DNA of 64,000 nt. Origin: Paraburkholderia phenazinium. Its GTDB lineage: Bacteria > Pseudomonadota > Gammaproteobacteria > Burkholderiales > Burkholderiaceae. The stretch covers positions 434,001-498,000 of the forward strand of contig NZ_FNCJ01000001.1 in assembly GCF_900100735.1 (NCBI RefSeq), given 5' to 3'. The notes below the pieces were generated by a model. It saw only the letters and a list, made by a program, of their open reading frames with translations, was not told the origin of the DNA and made no database searches. Below are positions 17,837-27,369 of the stretch, in pieces. A program made the translations under genes and the position numbers. Positions within the stretch are counted from its first letter, which is position 1. Every line of letters begins with the position of its first letter.

Positions 17837-17865
17837 CAAATACTAGATTGATGCGGAGATTCATC

Positions 17866-18357
17866 ATGCTTGAACTTGATCACTTCGATCTCGCGCTGCT
17901 GGAGGTCTTGCAGCGCTTCGGCCGGGCGACTCATCAGCAACTCGGCGAGCAGGTGCCGCTGTCGCCGTCGCAGATCGGCCGGCGCTTGCAGCGCCTGGAA
18001 CAGACGGGCGTGGTGGACGGCTATCGTGTCGTGCTGCGGCCGGAGAAGCTAGGCCTTGGCGTGACGGCGTTTACGAGTCTCAAGCTCAAGCATCACGGCG
18101 ATTCGATCGTCGAGCAGTTCCAGCAACAGATCGACGTGTTGCCCGAAGTGCTGGAGTGCCACGCGGTGGTGGGCGACGCGGATTATCTCCTGCGCATCGT
18201 CGCGCCGGATCTGAACGCGCTGTCGTCATTTGTGATGAAGAAGCTGATGCGGGTGCCCGGTGTGGATAGCGTGCGCTCGAATATCGTGCTGACCACATTC
18301 AAGCGCAATGGACCGCTGCCGTTGGGGCATCTGGCGCCGGGAGCGGCTGCTAGCTGA
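17866..18357 (+). CDS. Lrp/AsnC-family regulator, probable controller of phhAB
   Basis: 163-residue regulator. The N-terminal winged helix runs DHFDLALLEVLQRFGRATHQQ to SPSQIGRRLQRLEQTGVVDGY (residues ~4-60). The C-terminal ligand-sensing RAM domain follows (VTAFTSLKLKHHGDSIVEQF; ECHAVVGDADYLLRIVAPD; VPGVDSVRSNIVLTTFK). The ATG at 17866 has GGAG 8 bp upstream; the ATG at 17848 is less likely. Its head-to-head position with phhA suggests it senses phenylalanine or tyrosine and controls phhAB; that is inference. Gene end faces the CYTH gene. Confidence 0.88.
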   Translation: MLELDHFDLALLEVLQRFGRATHQQLGEQVPLSPSQIGRRLQRLEQTGVVDGYRVVLRPEKLGLGVTAFTSLKLKHHGDSIVEQFQQQIDVLPEVLECHAVVGDADYLLRIVAPDLNALSSFVMKKLMRVPGVDSVRSNIVLTTFKRNGPLPLGHLAPGAAAS

Positions 18358-18441
18358 GGCGGCGGGACCGCTGCGCTGGGCGATCCCGCTCTACTGCATT
18401 GATGCTGTGCTGTGGCGCCGAACCGGCGCCTATGAACGTGC

Positions 18442-18978
18442 TTACGCCGCCTGGCGCGGTTCGCTGTCGGGACTAAGCAGATCCACATAAGCGACCGCCA
18501 CCAGATCCGATTCCGGCACGCCTAGCTTGGCGAACATCTCACGCGCTTCGGCGTGCCCGCCTTCCTCGTCGTCGTCCTGGGCGAGGAGCACTTCCAGTTC
18601 GACAAAGTCGCCCAGACCGTCTACCCGGTCGAGGTGAATCCGCGTGCGTCCGGTCGTGAACACGTGGCGTTCCTTCGTGACGATGCCGCGCGTGGTCAGG
18701 GCGGTGGCGAGCAGCGAGTGCATGGCTTCCGGATTGGTCACCGGGCTGCGCGTGTAGTACGAGGCCTTCGGGCCGTCACGATCGTCGCGCTGATAGAAGA
18801 TCAGTTCGGCCGGTGTGCCGTCGTCGAACTGACGCAGTTTCAGCCGTCCGCGCGGCACGTCGTAGAAGAAGTCCTGCTGGCGGAAAATCAGCGGAGCCTC
18901 GGGCGAAAGTTCGGCGGCGCGTTCGCGGAGTTGATCGAAGTGCTGGGCGCGGGCTTTGATTTCGATGTTGCGTGCCAT
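18442..18978 (-). CDS. CYTH-domain protein (class IV adenylate cyclase / thiamine-triphosphatase fold)
   Basis: 178-residue protein with the N-terminal EIKARA signature (residues 5-10, the E-x-K form of the CYTH EXEXK motif) and the tunnel-fold strands FYDVPRGRLKLRQFDD, AELIFYQRDD, ERHVFTTGRTRIHLDRVDGLGDFVELEVLL. These bind triphosphate and metal. CyaB-like, triphosphatase and unknown activities all occur in this family, so the reaction is not assigned. It is a stand-alone gene, convergent with the Lrp-type regulator. Confidence 0.83.
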   Translation of the reverse strand: MARNIEIKARAQHFDQLRERAAELSPEAPLIFRQQDFFYDVPRGRLKLRQFDDGTPAELIFYQRDDRDGPKASYYTRSPVTNPEAMHSLLATALTTRGIVTKERHVFTTGRTRIHLDRVDGLGDFVELEVLLAQDDDEEGGHAEAREMFAKLGVPESDLVAVAYVDLLSPDSEPRQAA

Positions 18979-19187
18979 GTCAGGCTCCTGTGGAAGGATG
19001 GATTGTCGACGGCTTCAGGTGGGGCAGGGGCGAAGCGCGCCGGGAAGGACAAACTCGAACGAAACTTCAAGCAAAGGCGGGCGCAGACCACACGCGCAAA
19101 CCCCGAATCTAGCAAAAAGCGCGTGACGATGGTGTTACGGCGTCTGCGATCCTCTGCCGCAGGGGAAGAGGCTGTCATGAGTGCGGC

Positions 19188-20087
19188 TCATATCGCCCAT
19201 TGCTGCTCGATCAGTTTGAGCGCGGCGGCGATCGCCGGATCATCCTGGCGGGCGGCCAGCGTGACGAAGCTCAACTGGGTCGGCACCGTGACACCTTCGA
19301 CGATCGTCAGCGCGTGAGCATGTGCCTCGGCTATGGCAATGGCATCGCGCGCGAGGGTGAGGCCGACGCCCGATTTGACCAGATCGAGCATCGACGGCTC
19401 CTGATCGACCTCGGCGACCTTGACCGGTTTGACCCCGGCATCGGCGAAACGCCGCGACAGCAGCCGGTGATGCGCGGAGGCGGGCGGCGTCCAGATCCAC
19501 GGCAGTGCGGCAAGCGAACGCCAGTCGCGCGCGCCTTTCACCCGATCTTTCCAGCCGGCGGGCGCGAGCACGCGGTACTGAAAATGCGTGAGCGTGACCG
19601 CATGAAACGCAGCACCATCACGCGCATCGTCTTCCGACGGCTGGCCGATGTAATAACCGACATCGAGCTCGCCGGCGCGGATCTGCTCCAGCACCCAGCC
19701 GGACATGCCATGCCGCAGGGCCGTTTCGATATGCGGCCAGGTTTCTACGAGCTGCTTGAGAAAGCCACCCAGGCGCAGGAATTCAGGATCGAGGATGGTG
19801 CCGATGCGCAGCCGCCCGCGCACCTCGTGACGCAGCGAAGCGGCGGCGCGCTGCACGTCGCCGGCGGCGCCGAGCGCGCGTTCCGCATGCGGCAGCAAGG
19901 CCTGGCCATCGCGCGTCAGGGACAGCCCGTGCGAGGTGCGCGTGAATAGCGTGAGCCCGAGCGTTTCCTGCAGATGCTTGATCTGCAGGCTGACGGCCGG
20001 TTGGGTGAGATGCAGTTGCACCGCGGCCCGGGTGAGGTTGCCCTCATGGGCGACGGTGACGAACGCACGCAGCAGGGTTAGGTCCAT
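19188..20087 (-). CDS. LysR-family transcriptional regulator, divergent from mmsA
   Basis: 299-residue LysR regulator. The helix-turn-helix lies in residues 1-60 (MDLTLLRAFVTVAHEGNLTRAA; LHLTQPAVSLQIKHLQETLG), followed by the two-lobed periplasmic-binding-like effector domain. Head-to-head arrangement with mmsA across a 150-bp gap is the usual LysR layout, so mmsA is its likely target; the inducer would be an intermediate of valine, beta-alanine or inositol breakdown. No definite T-N11-A box was pinned down. Confidence 0.9.
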   Translation of the reverse strand: MDLTLLRAFVTVAHEGNLTRAAVQLHLTQPAVSLQIKHLQETLGLTLFTRTSHGLSLTRDGQALLPHAERALGAAGDVQRAAASLRHEVRGRLRIGTILDPEFLRLGGFLKQLVETWPHIETALRHGMSGWVLEQIRAGELDVGYYIGQPSEDDARDGAAFHAVTLTHFQYRVLAPAGWKDRVKGARDWRSLAALPWIWTPPASAHHRLLSRRFADAGVKPVKVAEVDQEPSMLDLVKSGVGLTLARDAIAIAEAHAHALTIVEGVTVPTQLSFVTLAARQDDPAIAAALKLIEQQWAI

Positions 20088-20237
20088 CCCCTGATATTAG
20101 CGCGCCTTATAGCGCAATTGAGCATTACTCATTGGATTTAGAAGGGGGTTGGCGATTACGCTGCGAACATCGCGAGGCACGGCAGCAGGATAGTAGGTGA
20201 CTGACGCGAGCTAATTCATCGGACGAGGCAGACAAAC

Positions 20238-21761
20238 ATGAGCGAGACACATCGGAGCGAGACGCGCGCCCGCGCGCTGACCCATTTCATCAACGGCCAG
20301 GCGATTGACGGTACCAGCGACCGTTACGGCGACGTGTTCAATCCGGCGCTCGGCTCGGTGAGCGCACGCGTACCGCTGGCTAGCGTGGCGGAGGTCGGCG
20401 CGGCGGTGGCGGCTGCCAAGGCGGCGTTTCCGGCATGGAGCGAAACGGCGCCGATCAAGCGCGCCCGGGTGCTGTTCAAGTTCAAGGAATTGCTGGACCG
20501 CCACCACGACGAGCTGGCCGAGTTGATCACGCGCGAACACGGCAAGGTGTTTTCGGACGCAAAAGGCGAGGTGATGCGCGGCATCGAGGTGGTCGAGTTT
20601 GCCTGCGGCATCCCGAACCTCCTGAAGACGGACTTCACGGACCAGATTGGCGGCGGCATCGACAACTGGAACCTGCGTCAGCCGCTGGGCGTGGTGGCGG
20701 GGATTACGCCGTTCAACTTCCCGATGATGGTGCCGTGCTGGATGTTTCCGGTAGCGATCGCATGCGGCAACACGTTTGTGCTGAAGCCGTCGGAGCGCGA
20801 TCCGTCGGCGTCGATTCGTCTGGCCGAACTACTGAAGGAAGCGGGTTTGCCGGATGGCGTGTTTAACGTCGTGCACGGCGACAAGGTGGCGGTTGATGCA
20901 CTGCTGGCGCATCCGGAGGTGAGTGCGTTGTCGTTTGTCGGCTCGACGCCGATTGCGGAGTACATCTATACGGAAGGCACGAAGCGCGGCAAGCGGGTGC
21001 AGGCGCTAGGCGGGGCGAAGAACCATCTGGTGGTGATGCCGGATGCGGACCTGGACCAGGCGGTAGATGCGCTGATTGGCGCGGCGTATGGCTCGGCCGG
21101 CGAGCGTTGCATGGCGATTTCAGTTGCTGTCGCGGTGGGGCATATTGCCGATGAGCTGGTTGAACGGCTCACGCCGCGGGTGAAGACGCTGAAGATTCGC
21201 AACGGGATGGAGTCGGACGCGGAGATGGGGCCACTCGTTACTGGCGCGCATCGCGCGAAGGTTGAGGGGTATATCGAAGCCGGTATCGCTGAGGGTGCAA
21301 AGCTGGTCGTTGATGGCCGTGGGCATCAGGTGGATGGGCATGAGCAAGGGTTTTTCCTTGGCGGCACGCTGTTCGACGATGTGCAGACTGGGATGAAGGT
21401 TTATCGGGAAGAGATTTTCGGGCCGGTGCTCTGTGTGGTTCGGGTTCCTGACTTTGCATCAGCGGTTGAGCTCATTAATGCTAATGAGTTTGCTAATGGG
21501 GTGGCGTGTTTCACTTCCGACGGCGGTGTGGCCAGAGCGTTTTCTCGGCAGATTCAGATTGGGATGGTCGGCATTAATGTTCCTATTCCTGTGCCTATGG
21601 CCTGGCATTCTTTTGGTGGGTGGAAGAGGTCGTTGTTTGGGGATCATCATGCCTACGGCGAAGAAGGGGTGAGGTTTTACACTCGGTATAAGAGCATCAT
21701 GCAGCGGTGGCCCGATAGTATTGCTAAGGGGGCTGAGTTTACGATGCCTGTGGCTAAGTAG
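20238..21761 (+). CDS. mmsA: CoA-acylating methylmalonate-semialdehyde dehydrogenase
   Basis: 507-residue NAD-dependent aldehyde dehydrogenase that converts methylmalonate (or malonate) semialdehyde to propionyl-CoA (or acetyl-CoA) in valine, inositol and beta-alanine breakdown. Diagnostic parts are [20 protein letters not shown], the MmsA segment [20 protein letters not shown], the cofactor loop [13 protein letters not shown] and the catalytic Cys in [11 protein letters not shown]. The 3' third (from about 21200) is markedly G/T-rich with codons unlike the first part; the change peaks next to the inverted-repeat element. The family call is firm. Confidence 0.95.
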   Translation: MSETHRSETRARALTHFINGQAIDGTSDRYGDVFNPALGSVSARVPLASVAEVGAAVAAAKAAFPAWSETAPIKRARVLFKFKELLDRHHDELAELITREHGKVFSDAKGEVMRGIEVVEFACGIPNLLKTDFTDQIGGGIDNWNLRQPLGVVAGITPFNFPMMVPCWMFPVAIACGNTFVLKPSERDPSASIRLAELLKEAGLPDGVFNVVHGDKVAVDALLAHPEVSALSFVGSTPIAEYIYTEGTKRGKRVQALGGAKNHLVVMPDADLDQAVDALIGAAYGSAGERCMAISVAVAVGHIADELVERLTPRVKTLKIRNGMESDAEMGPLVTGAHRAKVEGYIEAGIAEGAKLVVDGRGHQVDGHEQGFFLGGTLFDDVQTGMKVYREEIFGPVLCVVRVPDFASAVELINANEFANGVACFTSDGGVARAFSRQIQIGMVGINVPIPVPMAWHSFGGWKRSLFGDHHAYGEEGVRFYTRYKSIMQRWPDSIAKGAEFTMPVAK

Positions 21762-21772
21762 GTTTTTTGGGT

Positions 21773-21923
21773 TTGCCTGCGGCGTTTGGTTGGTGTTCCT
21801 ACCGCGTTGGCCTTTCCTTGCATTCTTATCGGTCTATTAGCTTCGCCCCTGTGCGGGGCGGCACTTACTTTCTTTGCCGCCGCAAAGAAAGTAAGCAAAG
21901 AAAGCGGGCTCACACCGCTAGCT
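21773..21923 (+). repeat. Left arm of a ~700-bp inverted-repeat element
   Basis: About 150 bp that match, with few differences, the reverse complement of 22318-22472. The arm includes TTGGCCTTTCCTTGC, then TTATCGGTCTATTAGC, a GCCCC-TGTGC-GGGGC hairpin, and a 14-bp stem (CTTACTTTCTTTGC/GCAAAGAAAGTAAG) around a 4-nt centre. It begins 12 bp after the mmsA stop codon. Confidence 0.85.
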
Positions 21924-22317
21924 TGTAGGTGTCCATCACTTGTGTGAACGCGGAGTGGTCCGAAGACGAGTTCGTCCCTCGCGCCGCCCACGTTAGTGAC
22001 ACGGGGCTCATTCATCCCGCCAGCGCACTGCATGCGCGGCGGATGGGTCTGCGAATGGTGGGGTGCCAGATCTATCTGGTTTGCCAGCGCGACGAAGTGT
22101 TGGGATGCCAAGTCTAGCTGGTGGCGATAGCGGGACTAAGTTTGGATAACTAAACAGGAAAGTTACAAAGCGAGCGGATCGACGAGGAGTTATGCCGATC
22201 GGCGGGGCGCGTAGCGCGATGCTGGAGCGGATGAGTGCTTTGTCACTAACGGGGGTGGTGCGAGAGGAGGTCTTGTCTTGGGCCGTTCCCGTTAGCAGAC
22301 CGAGATGGCTCACTAAG
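21924..22317. other. Interior of the inverted-repeat element
   Basis: About 390 bp between the arms. Short open frames exist on both strands, but none looks like a known protein and no transposase is present. The interior contains imperfect internal repeats (for example ACGTTAGTGACACGG near 21990 and its reverse-complement counterpart near 22240). It is best described as a non-coding part of a dispersed repeat. Confidence 0.5.
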
Positions 22318-22472
22318 AGCTAGCGGAGTGAAGCCCGCTTTCTTTGCTTACTTTCTTTGCGGCGGCAAAGAAAGTAAGTGCCGCCCCGCACAGGGGCGAA
22401 GCTAATAGACCGATAAGAAAGCAAGGAAAGGCCAACACCGCAGGAACACCGACTAGCGCCGCGCAGGCAAAA
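22318..22472 (-). repeat. Right arm of a ~700-bp inverted-repeat element
   Basis: Reverse complement of the left arm, from AGCTAGCGG to GCAGGCAAAA, carrying the same two nested hairpins. It ends about 80 bp before the start of the GMC oxidoreductase gene. Confidence 0.85.
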
Positions 22473-22554
22473 GGAATCACCTTCCGCTTGAACACACGGC
22501 GGAAGCCGACCAAAGCCGAATGCCACGAACGGTGGCTCGACAAGGAGACAAAGG

Positions 22555-24276
22555 GTGAGTACTCACAGCAACACAGGCCCGCGCAGCGCGAGCACGAGAA
22601 CGCTTGAAGGCGAGTTCGACTACATCATAGTGGGCGCCGGCACAGCCGGCTGTGTCCTGGCAAACCGCCTGAGCGAAGACCCAGAAATCTCAGTACTTCT
22701 ACTAGAAGCCGGCGGCAAAGACGACTACCACTGGATCCACATCCCGGTAGGATACCTCTACTGCATAGGCAACCCCCGCACCGACTGGCTCTACAAAACC
22801 CGGGAAGAACCCGGCCTGAACGGCCGCTCCCTCTCATATCCCCGCGGCAGAGTCCTCGGCGGCAGCTCCTCAATCAACGGCATGATCTACATGCGCGGCC
22901 AGCGCGAAGACTACGACGAATGGGCTCGCGTCACCAATGACCCAGCATGGTCCTGGTCCAACGTCCTCCCCATCTTCAAACGCAGCGAGGACTACTACGG
23001 CGGAGCCAACGAATCCCACGGCGCCGGCGGCCCGTGGCGCGTCGAAAAGCAGCGCCTCAAATGGAAAATCCTCGAAACCTTCTCGCAAGCCGCTCAACAA
23101 ACTGGCATCCCCGCCACCGATGACTTCAATCGCGGTGACAACGCCGGTGTCGGCTACTTCGATGTCAACCAGAAACGCGGCATCCGTTGGAACGCGTCCA
23201 AGGCCTTTCTGCGCCCCGCGCTCAAACGCCCCAATCTGACCATCATCACCGGCGCCCTCACGCAGCGCGTCGTGTTCGATGGGCGCCGCTGCACCGGTGT
23301 CGAATATCGCGGCAATGACACCGATTATTTCGCCAAGGCCCGCTGTGAAGTCATCCTCAGCGCCGGCGCGGTCAACTCGCCGCAATTGCTCGAACTCTCC
23401 GGGATCGGCAACGGCGTGCGGCTGCAAAACCTCGGTATCGATGTCGTTCAGGATCTGCCCGGCGTCGGTGAGAATCTCCAGGATCATCTGCAGTTGCGCA
23501 TGGCGTACAAGGTCGATGGCGTGCGCACCCTCAATACCGCTTCCGCACACTGGTGGGGCAAGCTCATGATCGGTCTGCAGTACGCGCTGTTTCAAAGCGG
23601 ACCGATGTCGATGTCGCCGTCCCAGCTCGGTGCGTTTGCGAAATCGGATCCCGATGACCGCGCGCTCACGCGGCCCGATCTCGAGTATCACGTGCAGCCT
23701 CTCTCGCTCGATCGCTTCGGCGAGCCGCTGCATCGCTTCAACGCGTTCACCGCGTCGGTGTGCCAGCTACGTCCCACCTCGCGCGGCAGTATTCATATCA
23801 CCTCGCCCGAGGCCGATTCGCCGCCGCTGATCGCGCCTGACTATCTGTCCACCGATTACGACCGGCATGTCGCCGCCAATGCGTTGCGTCTCACCCGGCG
23901 CATTGCTGCTGCGCCTGCACTGGCCCCGTATCGGCCGCAGGAAATTCTCCCGGGTATCGAGTTTCAAACCGAGGAAGAGCTTCAGCAGGCTGCCAGTAAG
24001 GTGGGTACGACCATCTTTCATCCGGTCGGCACCTGCCGCATGGGTACCGCGGACGATCCCGCGGCCGTCGTCGACCAGCGCCTGCGTGTAATCGGAGTCG
24101 AGGGTTTGCGTGTAGTCGATGCTTCGGTCATGCCCACGATCACCTCCGGCAACACCAACTCGCCGACGCTCATGATCGCCGAGCGCGCGAGCGACATGAT
24201 TCGCGAGGATCGTCGCGCGCGCCTTGTTGCGCAGGCGTCGCCGAGCCCTTCGGCGGCGTCGATGTCCATTGCGTGA
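22555..24276 (+). CDS. GMC-family FAD-dependent alcohol/choline-type oxidoreductase
   Basis: 573-residue flavoenzyme. The FAD Rossmann motif is in DYIIVGAGTAGCVLANRLSE (residues ~23-42), the GMC signature 1 in YPRGRVLGGSSSINGMIYMR, signature 2 in LSAGAVNSPQLLELSGIG, and the C-terminal active-site pair in FHPVGTCRMG and SGNTNSPTLMIAERASDMI. It resembles BetA/AlkJ-type dehydrogenases, but the substrate is not assigned. The start is GTG at 22555, with AAGGAG 7-13 bp upstream. The first ~300 bp are strongly A/C-rich on the plus strand, unlike the rest. It lies upstream of a branched-chain-type ABC transporter cluster and may act on a compound that system imports. Confidence 0.9.
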   Translation: MSTHSNTGPRSASTRTLEGEFDYIIVGAGTAGCVLANRLSEDPEISVLLLEAGGKDDYHWIHIPVGYLYCIGNPRTDWLYKTREEPGLNGRSLSYPRGRVLGGSSSINGMIYMRGQREDYDEWARVTNDPAWSWSNVLPIFKRSEDYYGGANESHGAGGPWRVEKQRLKWKILETFSQAAQQTGIPATDDFNRGDNAGVGYFDVNQKRGIRWNASKAFLRPALKRPNLTIITGALTQRVVFDGRRCTGVEYRGNDTDYFAKARCEVILSAGAVNSPQLLELSGIGNGVRLQNLGIDVVQDLPGVGENLQDHLQLRMAYKVDGVRTLNTASAHWWGKLMIGLQYALFQSGPMSMSPSQLGAFAKSDPDDRALTRPDLEYHVQPLSLDRFGEPLHRFNAFTASVCQLRPTSRGSIHITSPEADSPPLIAPDYLSTDYDRHVAANALRLTRRIAAAPALAPYRPQEILPGIEFQTEEELQQAASKVGTTIFHPVGTCRMGTADDPAAVVDQRLRVIGVEGLRVVDASVMPTITSGNTNSPTLMIAERASDMIREDRRARLVAQASPSPSAASMSIA

Positions 24277-24518
24277 CAGGCAAGCCCGGAGCGCGCCGCG
24301 GCTTGCCGGCGCGCTCCACATACTAAGTGCAAATCCCAATGAATGCGCTGCATCATTGGCGCGACAATGGCGCCATGCTGCGTGGGTCACCATGGATTAC
24401 CGTCCGCATTGGTGCAGCACGCCAACGATCGACACGGGGGTGTCGTCGCCATCACACGTCGCGCAGCCTCTGGCGCGGAAGATCGTAGTGCTTCGCCTCA
24501 CCTCGCATGGAAGGGAAC

Positions 24519-25298
24519 ATGATTCTCGGCGATACGATTCTCGAAACGCGCGGGCTAACGAGGGAGTTCAAGGGCTTTGTCGCCGTCAATGGCGTCAACC
24601 TGCGCGTACGCCGTGGCTCGATTCATGCGTTGATCGGCCCGAACGGCGCCGGTAAAACCACTTGCTTCAATCTGTTGACCAAATTTCTTGTGCCCACCTC
24701 CGGGCAGATCGTCTACAACGGTGTCGACATTACGCGCGAACGGCCGGCAGAAATCGCCCGGCGCGGCATCATTCGCTCGTTTCAGATTTCTGCCGTATTT
24801 CCACATTTGACGGCATTGCAGAACGTGCGCATCGGTTTGCAGCGCGCCTTGGGCACCGCATTTCACTTCTGGAAGAGCGAGCGCTCGCTGCATCAACTCG
24901 ATGACCGCGCCATGGATCTGCTGACTCAGGTCGGTTTGACCGATTTCGCCGACGTGCCAACGGTCGAGTTGTCGTATGGCCGCAAGCGTGCCCTCGAAAT
25001 CGCCACCACGCTCGCGATGGAACCGGAACTGATGCTGCTCGACGAGCCGACCCAGGGCATGGGACACGAAGACGTCGATCGCGTTACCGCGCTGATCAAG
25101 AAGGTCTCGAGCGGCCGCACCATCCTGATGGTCGAACACAACATGAACGTGATTGCCGGCATCTCCGATACGATCACCGTTCTGCAGCGCGGCGAGGTGC
25201 TCGCCGAGGGCACCTACGCGGAAGTATCGAAGAGTCCGCTCGTGATGCAAGCCTATATGGGCAGTGCCGATGTCACGCTCGCCGGAGCGCACGCATGA
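24519..25298 (+). CDS. livG: Branched-chain/amide-type ABC transporter ATPase (LivG)
   Basis: 259-residue cytoplasmic ATPase with Walker A GPNGAGKTT (about residue 38), a LivG-type signature region (VELSYGRKRALEIATTLA) and Walker B LMLLDEPTQGMGHED. The ATG at 24519 is used because GGAAGGGAAC sits directly upstream; an ATG 12 bp earlier is the alternative. It overlaps livF by 4 bp (ATGA). In this cluster the order is ATPase, ATPase, binding protein, permease, permease, which differs from the classical livKHMGF order. The transported compound is unknown. Confidence 0.92.
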   Translation: MILGDTILETRGLTREFKGFVAVNGVNLRVRRGSIHALIGPNGAGKTTCFNLLTKFLVPTSGQIVYNGVDITRERPAEIARRGIIRSFQISAVFPHLTALQNVRIGLQRALGTAFHFWKSERSLHQLDDRAMDLLTQVGLTDFADVPTVELSYGRKRALEIATTLAMEPELMLLDEPTQGMGHEDVDRVTALIKKVSSGRTILMVEHNMNVIAGISDTITVLQRGEVLAEGTYAEVSKSPLVMQAYMGSADVTLAGAHA

Positions 25299-26053
25299 AT
25301 ACGATTGCGGAGCGGGAGAACGTCGAAGTGAGCGAGGTCGCGAACGCAGAGCCCGCACTGGAGATCGCGGGTCTGCAGGCTTGGTACGGCGAATCCCACA
25401 TATTGCATGGAGTCGACCTGACCGTGAACCGCGGTGAGGTCGTTACGCTGCTGGGCCGCAATGGCGCCGGGCGCACGACTACGCTGCGCGCGATCATGGG
25501 GCTCACCGGCCGGCGTACCGGTTCGATTCGTGTCGGTGGGCGCGAGACGATCGACATGCCGACCCATCGCATCGCGCATTGCGGCATTGGCTATTGCCCG
25601 GAAGAGCGCGGCATCTTTTCGAGCCTCTCATGTGAAGAGAACCTGTTGCTGCCGCCGCCGGTCGGCGACACCGCGCACATGATGTCGCTCGATGAAATCT
25701 ACGCGATGTTCCCGAACCTGCAGGAACGCCGCATGAGCCAGGGCACGCGGCTCTCGGGAGGGGAGCAGCAGATGCTGGCGGTGGCCCGCATCCTGCGCAC
25801 CGGCGCGAACCTGTTGTTGCTCGACGAAATCTCCGAGGGCCTCGCACCTGTCATCGTGCAGGCGCTCGCGCGCATGATCGTGACGCTCAAGGCGCGCGGC
25901 TACACGGTCGTGATGGTCGAACAGAATTTCCGCTTTGCCGCGCCGCTCGCCGACCGCTTCTACGTGATGGAGCATGGCGGCATCGTCGAGCACTTCGGCG
26001 CCAGCGAACTCGAAAGCAAGATGCCGGCGCTGCACGACCTGCTGGGCGTCTAG
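25295..26053 (+). CDS. livF: Branched-chain/amide-type ABC transporter ATPase (LivF) with Arg in the Walker A Lys position
   Basis: 252-residue ATPase of the LivF type. Walker A reads GRNGAGRTTT: the invariant Lys that contacts ATP phosphates is Arg (codon CGC in the segment at 25450-25490). Other motifs are intact: signature RLSGGEQQMLAVARIL and Walker B LLLLDEISEGLAPVI. The first 20 residues are an acidic extension. It is translationally coupled to livG, and the partner LivG keeps a normal Walker A, so one ATP site of the heterodimer should be altered. Whether this is a subfamily trait cannot be decided here. Confidence 0.92.
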   Translation: MNTIAERENVEVSEVANAEPALEIAGLQAWYGESHILHGVDLTVNRGEVVTLLGRNGAGRTTTLRAIMGLTGRRTGSIRVGGRETIDMPTHRIAHCGIGYCPEERGIFSSLSCEENLLLPPPVGDTAHMMSLDEIYAMFPNLQERRMSQGTRLSGGEQQMLAVARILRTGANLLLLDEISEGLAPVIVQALARMIVTLKARGYTVVMVEQNFRFAAPLADRFYVMEHGGIVEHFGASELESKMPALHDLLGV

Positions 26054-26115
26054 GCTATAGCGATAGCCGCCTGATTGCCTCTGATAACCACAAGCAAGGA
26101 AACAAGGAGACAGCA

Positions 26116-27330
26116 ATGAAAATGAAAACCCTCGCGCGACTTTCGGCATTCTGCTTTGCAGCCGCGGCCAGCGCCGCGCTGACGATGGGTAGCGCGCGAG
26201 CCGCCGACGACGCAGTCAAGATCGGCTTCATCACGGATATGTCGGGCCTGTACGCCGATATCGACGGGCAGGGCGGCCTCGAAGCGATCCGCATGGCGGT
26301 GGCCGACTTCGGCGGCAAGGTCAACGGCAAGCCGATCCAGGTCGTGTACGCAGACCATCAGAACAAGGCCGATATCGCCGCCTCGCGGGCACGCGAGTGG
26401 TTCGACCGCGACGGCGTCGACATGCTGATCGGCGGCACCAACTCGGCCACGGGTCTGTCGATGAATCAGGTGGCGGGCGAAAAGCACAAGGTCTTTATCA
26501 GTATCGGCGCGGGCGCTGATACGCTGACCAATGAACAATGCACGCCGTACACGGTGCACTACGCGTACGACACGACTGCGCTCGCCAAGGGCACCGGTTC
26601 GGCGGTGACCAAGCAGGGCGGCAAGACGTGGTTCTTCCTGACGGCTGACTACGCGTTCGGCAAGGCGCTTGAGAAGGCTACGTCGGACGTGGTGAAGGCC
26701 AATGGCGGCCAGGTGCTCGGCGAAGTGCGGCATCCGTTGTCGGCGTCGGACTTCTCGTCGTTCCTGCTGCAGGCGCAGGCGTCGAAGGCACAGGTGTTGG
26801 GCCTCGCCAACGCCGGTGGCGACACCATCAACTCGATCAAGGCGGCCAAGGAATTCGGCATCACGAAGACCATGAAGCTCGCGGCGCTGCTGATCTTTAT
26901 CGACGATATCCACAGCCTCGGTCTCGAGACGACGCAAGGCCTCGTGCTGACCGACTCCTGGTACTGGAACAAGGACGCCACCGCACGCAAGTGGTCTGAG
27001 CGCTACTTCGACAAGATGAAGAAGATGCCGTCGAGCCTGCAGGCCGCCGACTACTCGGCCACCATGACCTATCTGAAGGCGGTGCAGACGGTCGGCTCGA
27101 CCGACCCGGACAAGATCATGGCGCAACTGAAGAAGACGAAGATCGACGACTTCTATGCCAAGGGCTACATCCGTGAGGACGGCAGCATGATTCACGACAT
27201 GTATCTGATGCAGGTGAAGACGCCGGCCGAATCGAAAGAACCGTGGGACTACTACAAGATCACTGCGACCATTCCGGGCGAGCAGGCGTTCACGACCAAG
27301 GCGGAAACGCGCTGCGCGTTGTGGAAATGA
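26116..27330 (+). CDS. Periplasmic branched-chain/amide-type ABC binding protein
   Basis: 404-residue exported solute-binding protein of the LivJ/LivK (type I) fold. The signal peptide is residues 1-~29 (MKMKTLARLSAFCFAAA..., cleaved near SARAADD). The mature start VKIGFITDMSGLYADIDGQGG and the segments DHQNKADIAASRAREWFD and TADYAFGKALEKA are typical. It lies 62 bp after livF and upstream of the two permease genes, so it feeds this transporter. The ligand cannot be read from the sequence. Confidence 0.9.
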   Translation: MKMKTLARLSAFCFAAAASAALTMGSARAADDAVKIGFITDMSGLYADIDGQGGLEAIRMAVADFGGKVNGKPIQVVYADHQNKADIAASRAREWFDRDGVDMLIGGTNSATGLSMNQVAGEKHKVFISIGAGADTLTNEQCTPYTVHYAYDTTALAKGTGSAVTKQGGKTWFFLTADYAFGKALEKATSDVVKANGGQVLGEVRHPLSASDFSSFLLQAQASKAQVLGLANAGGDTINSIKAAKEFGITKTMKLAALLIFIDDIHSLGLETTQGLVLTDSWYWNKDATARKWSERYFDKMKKMPSSLQAADYSATMTYLKAVQTVGSTDPDKIMAQLKKTKIDDFYAKGYIREDGSMIHDMYLMQVKTPAESKEPWDYYKITATIPGEQAFTTKAETRCALWK

Positions 27331-27369
27331 AGCGTGGCTAATAAAGCGGTCTGCCCGCCGGCCCAGGGC

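Noticed and set aside
17848..17865. Upstream ATG for the Lrp-type regulator
   Set aside because: The GGAG ribosome site lies between this ATG and the one at 17866, so the latter is preferred.
21929..22313. Short frames inside the inverted-repeat element
   Set aside because: They lie in repetitive DNA on both strands, with no ribosome sites and no known domains; no transposase could be read.
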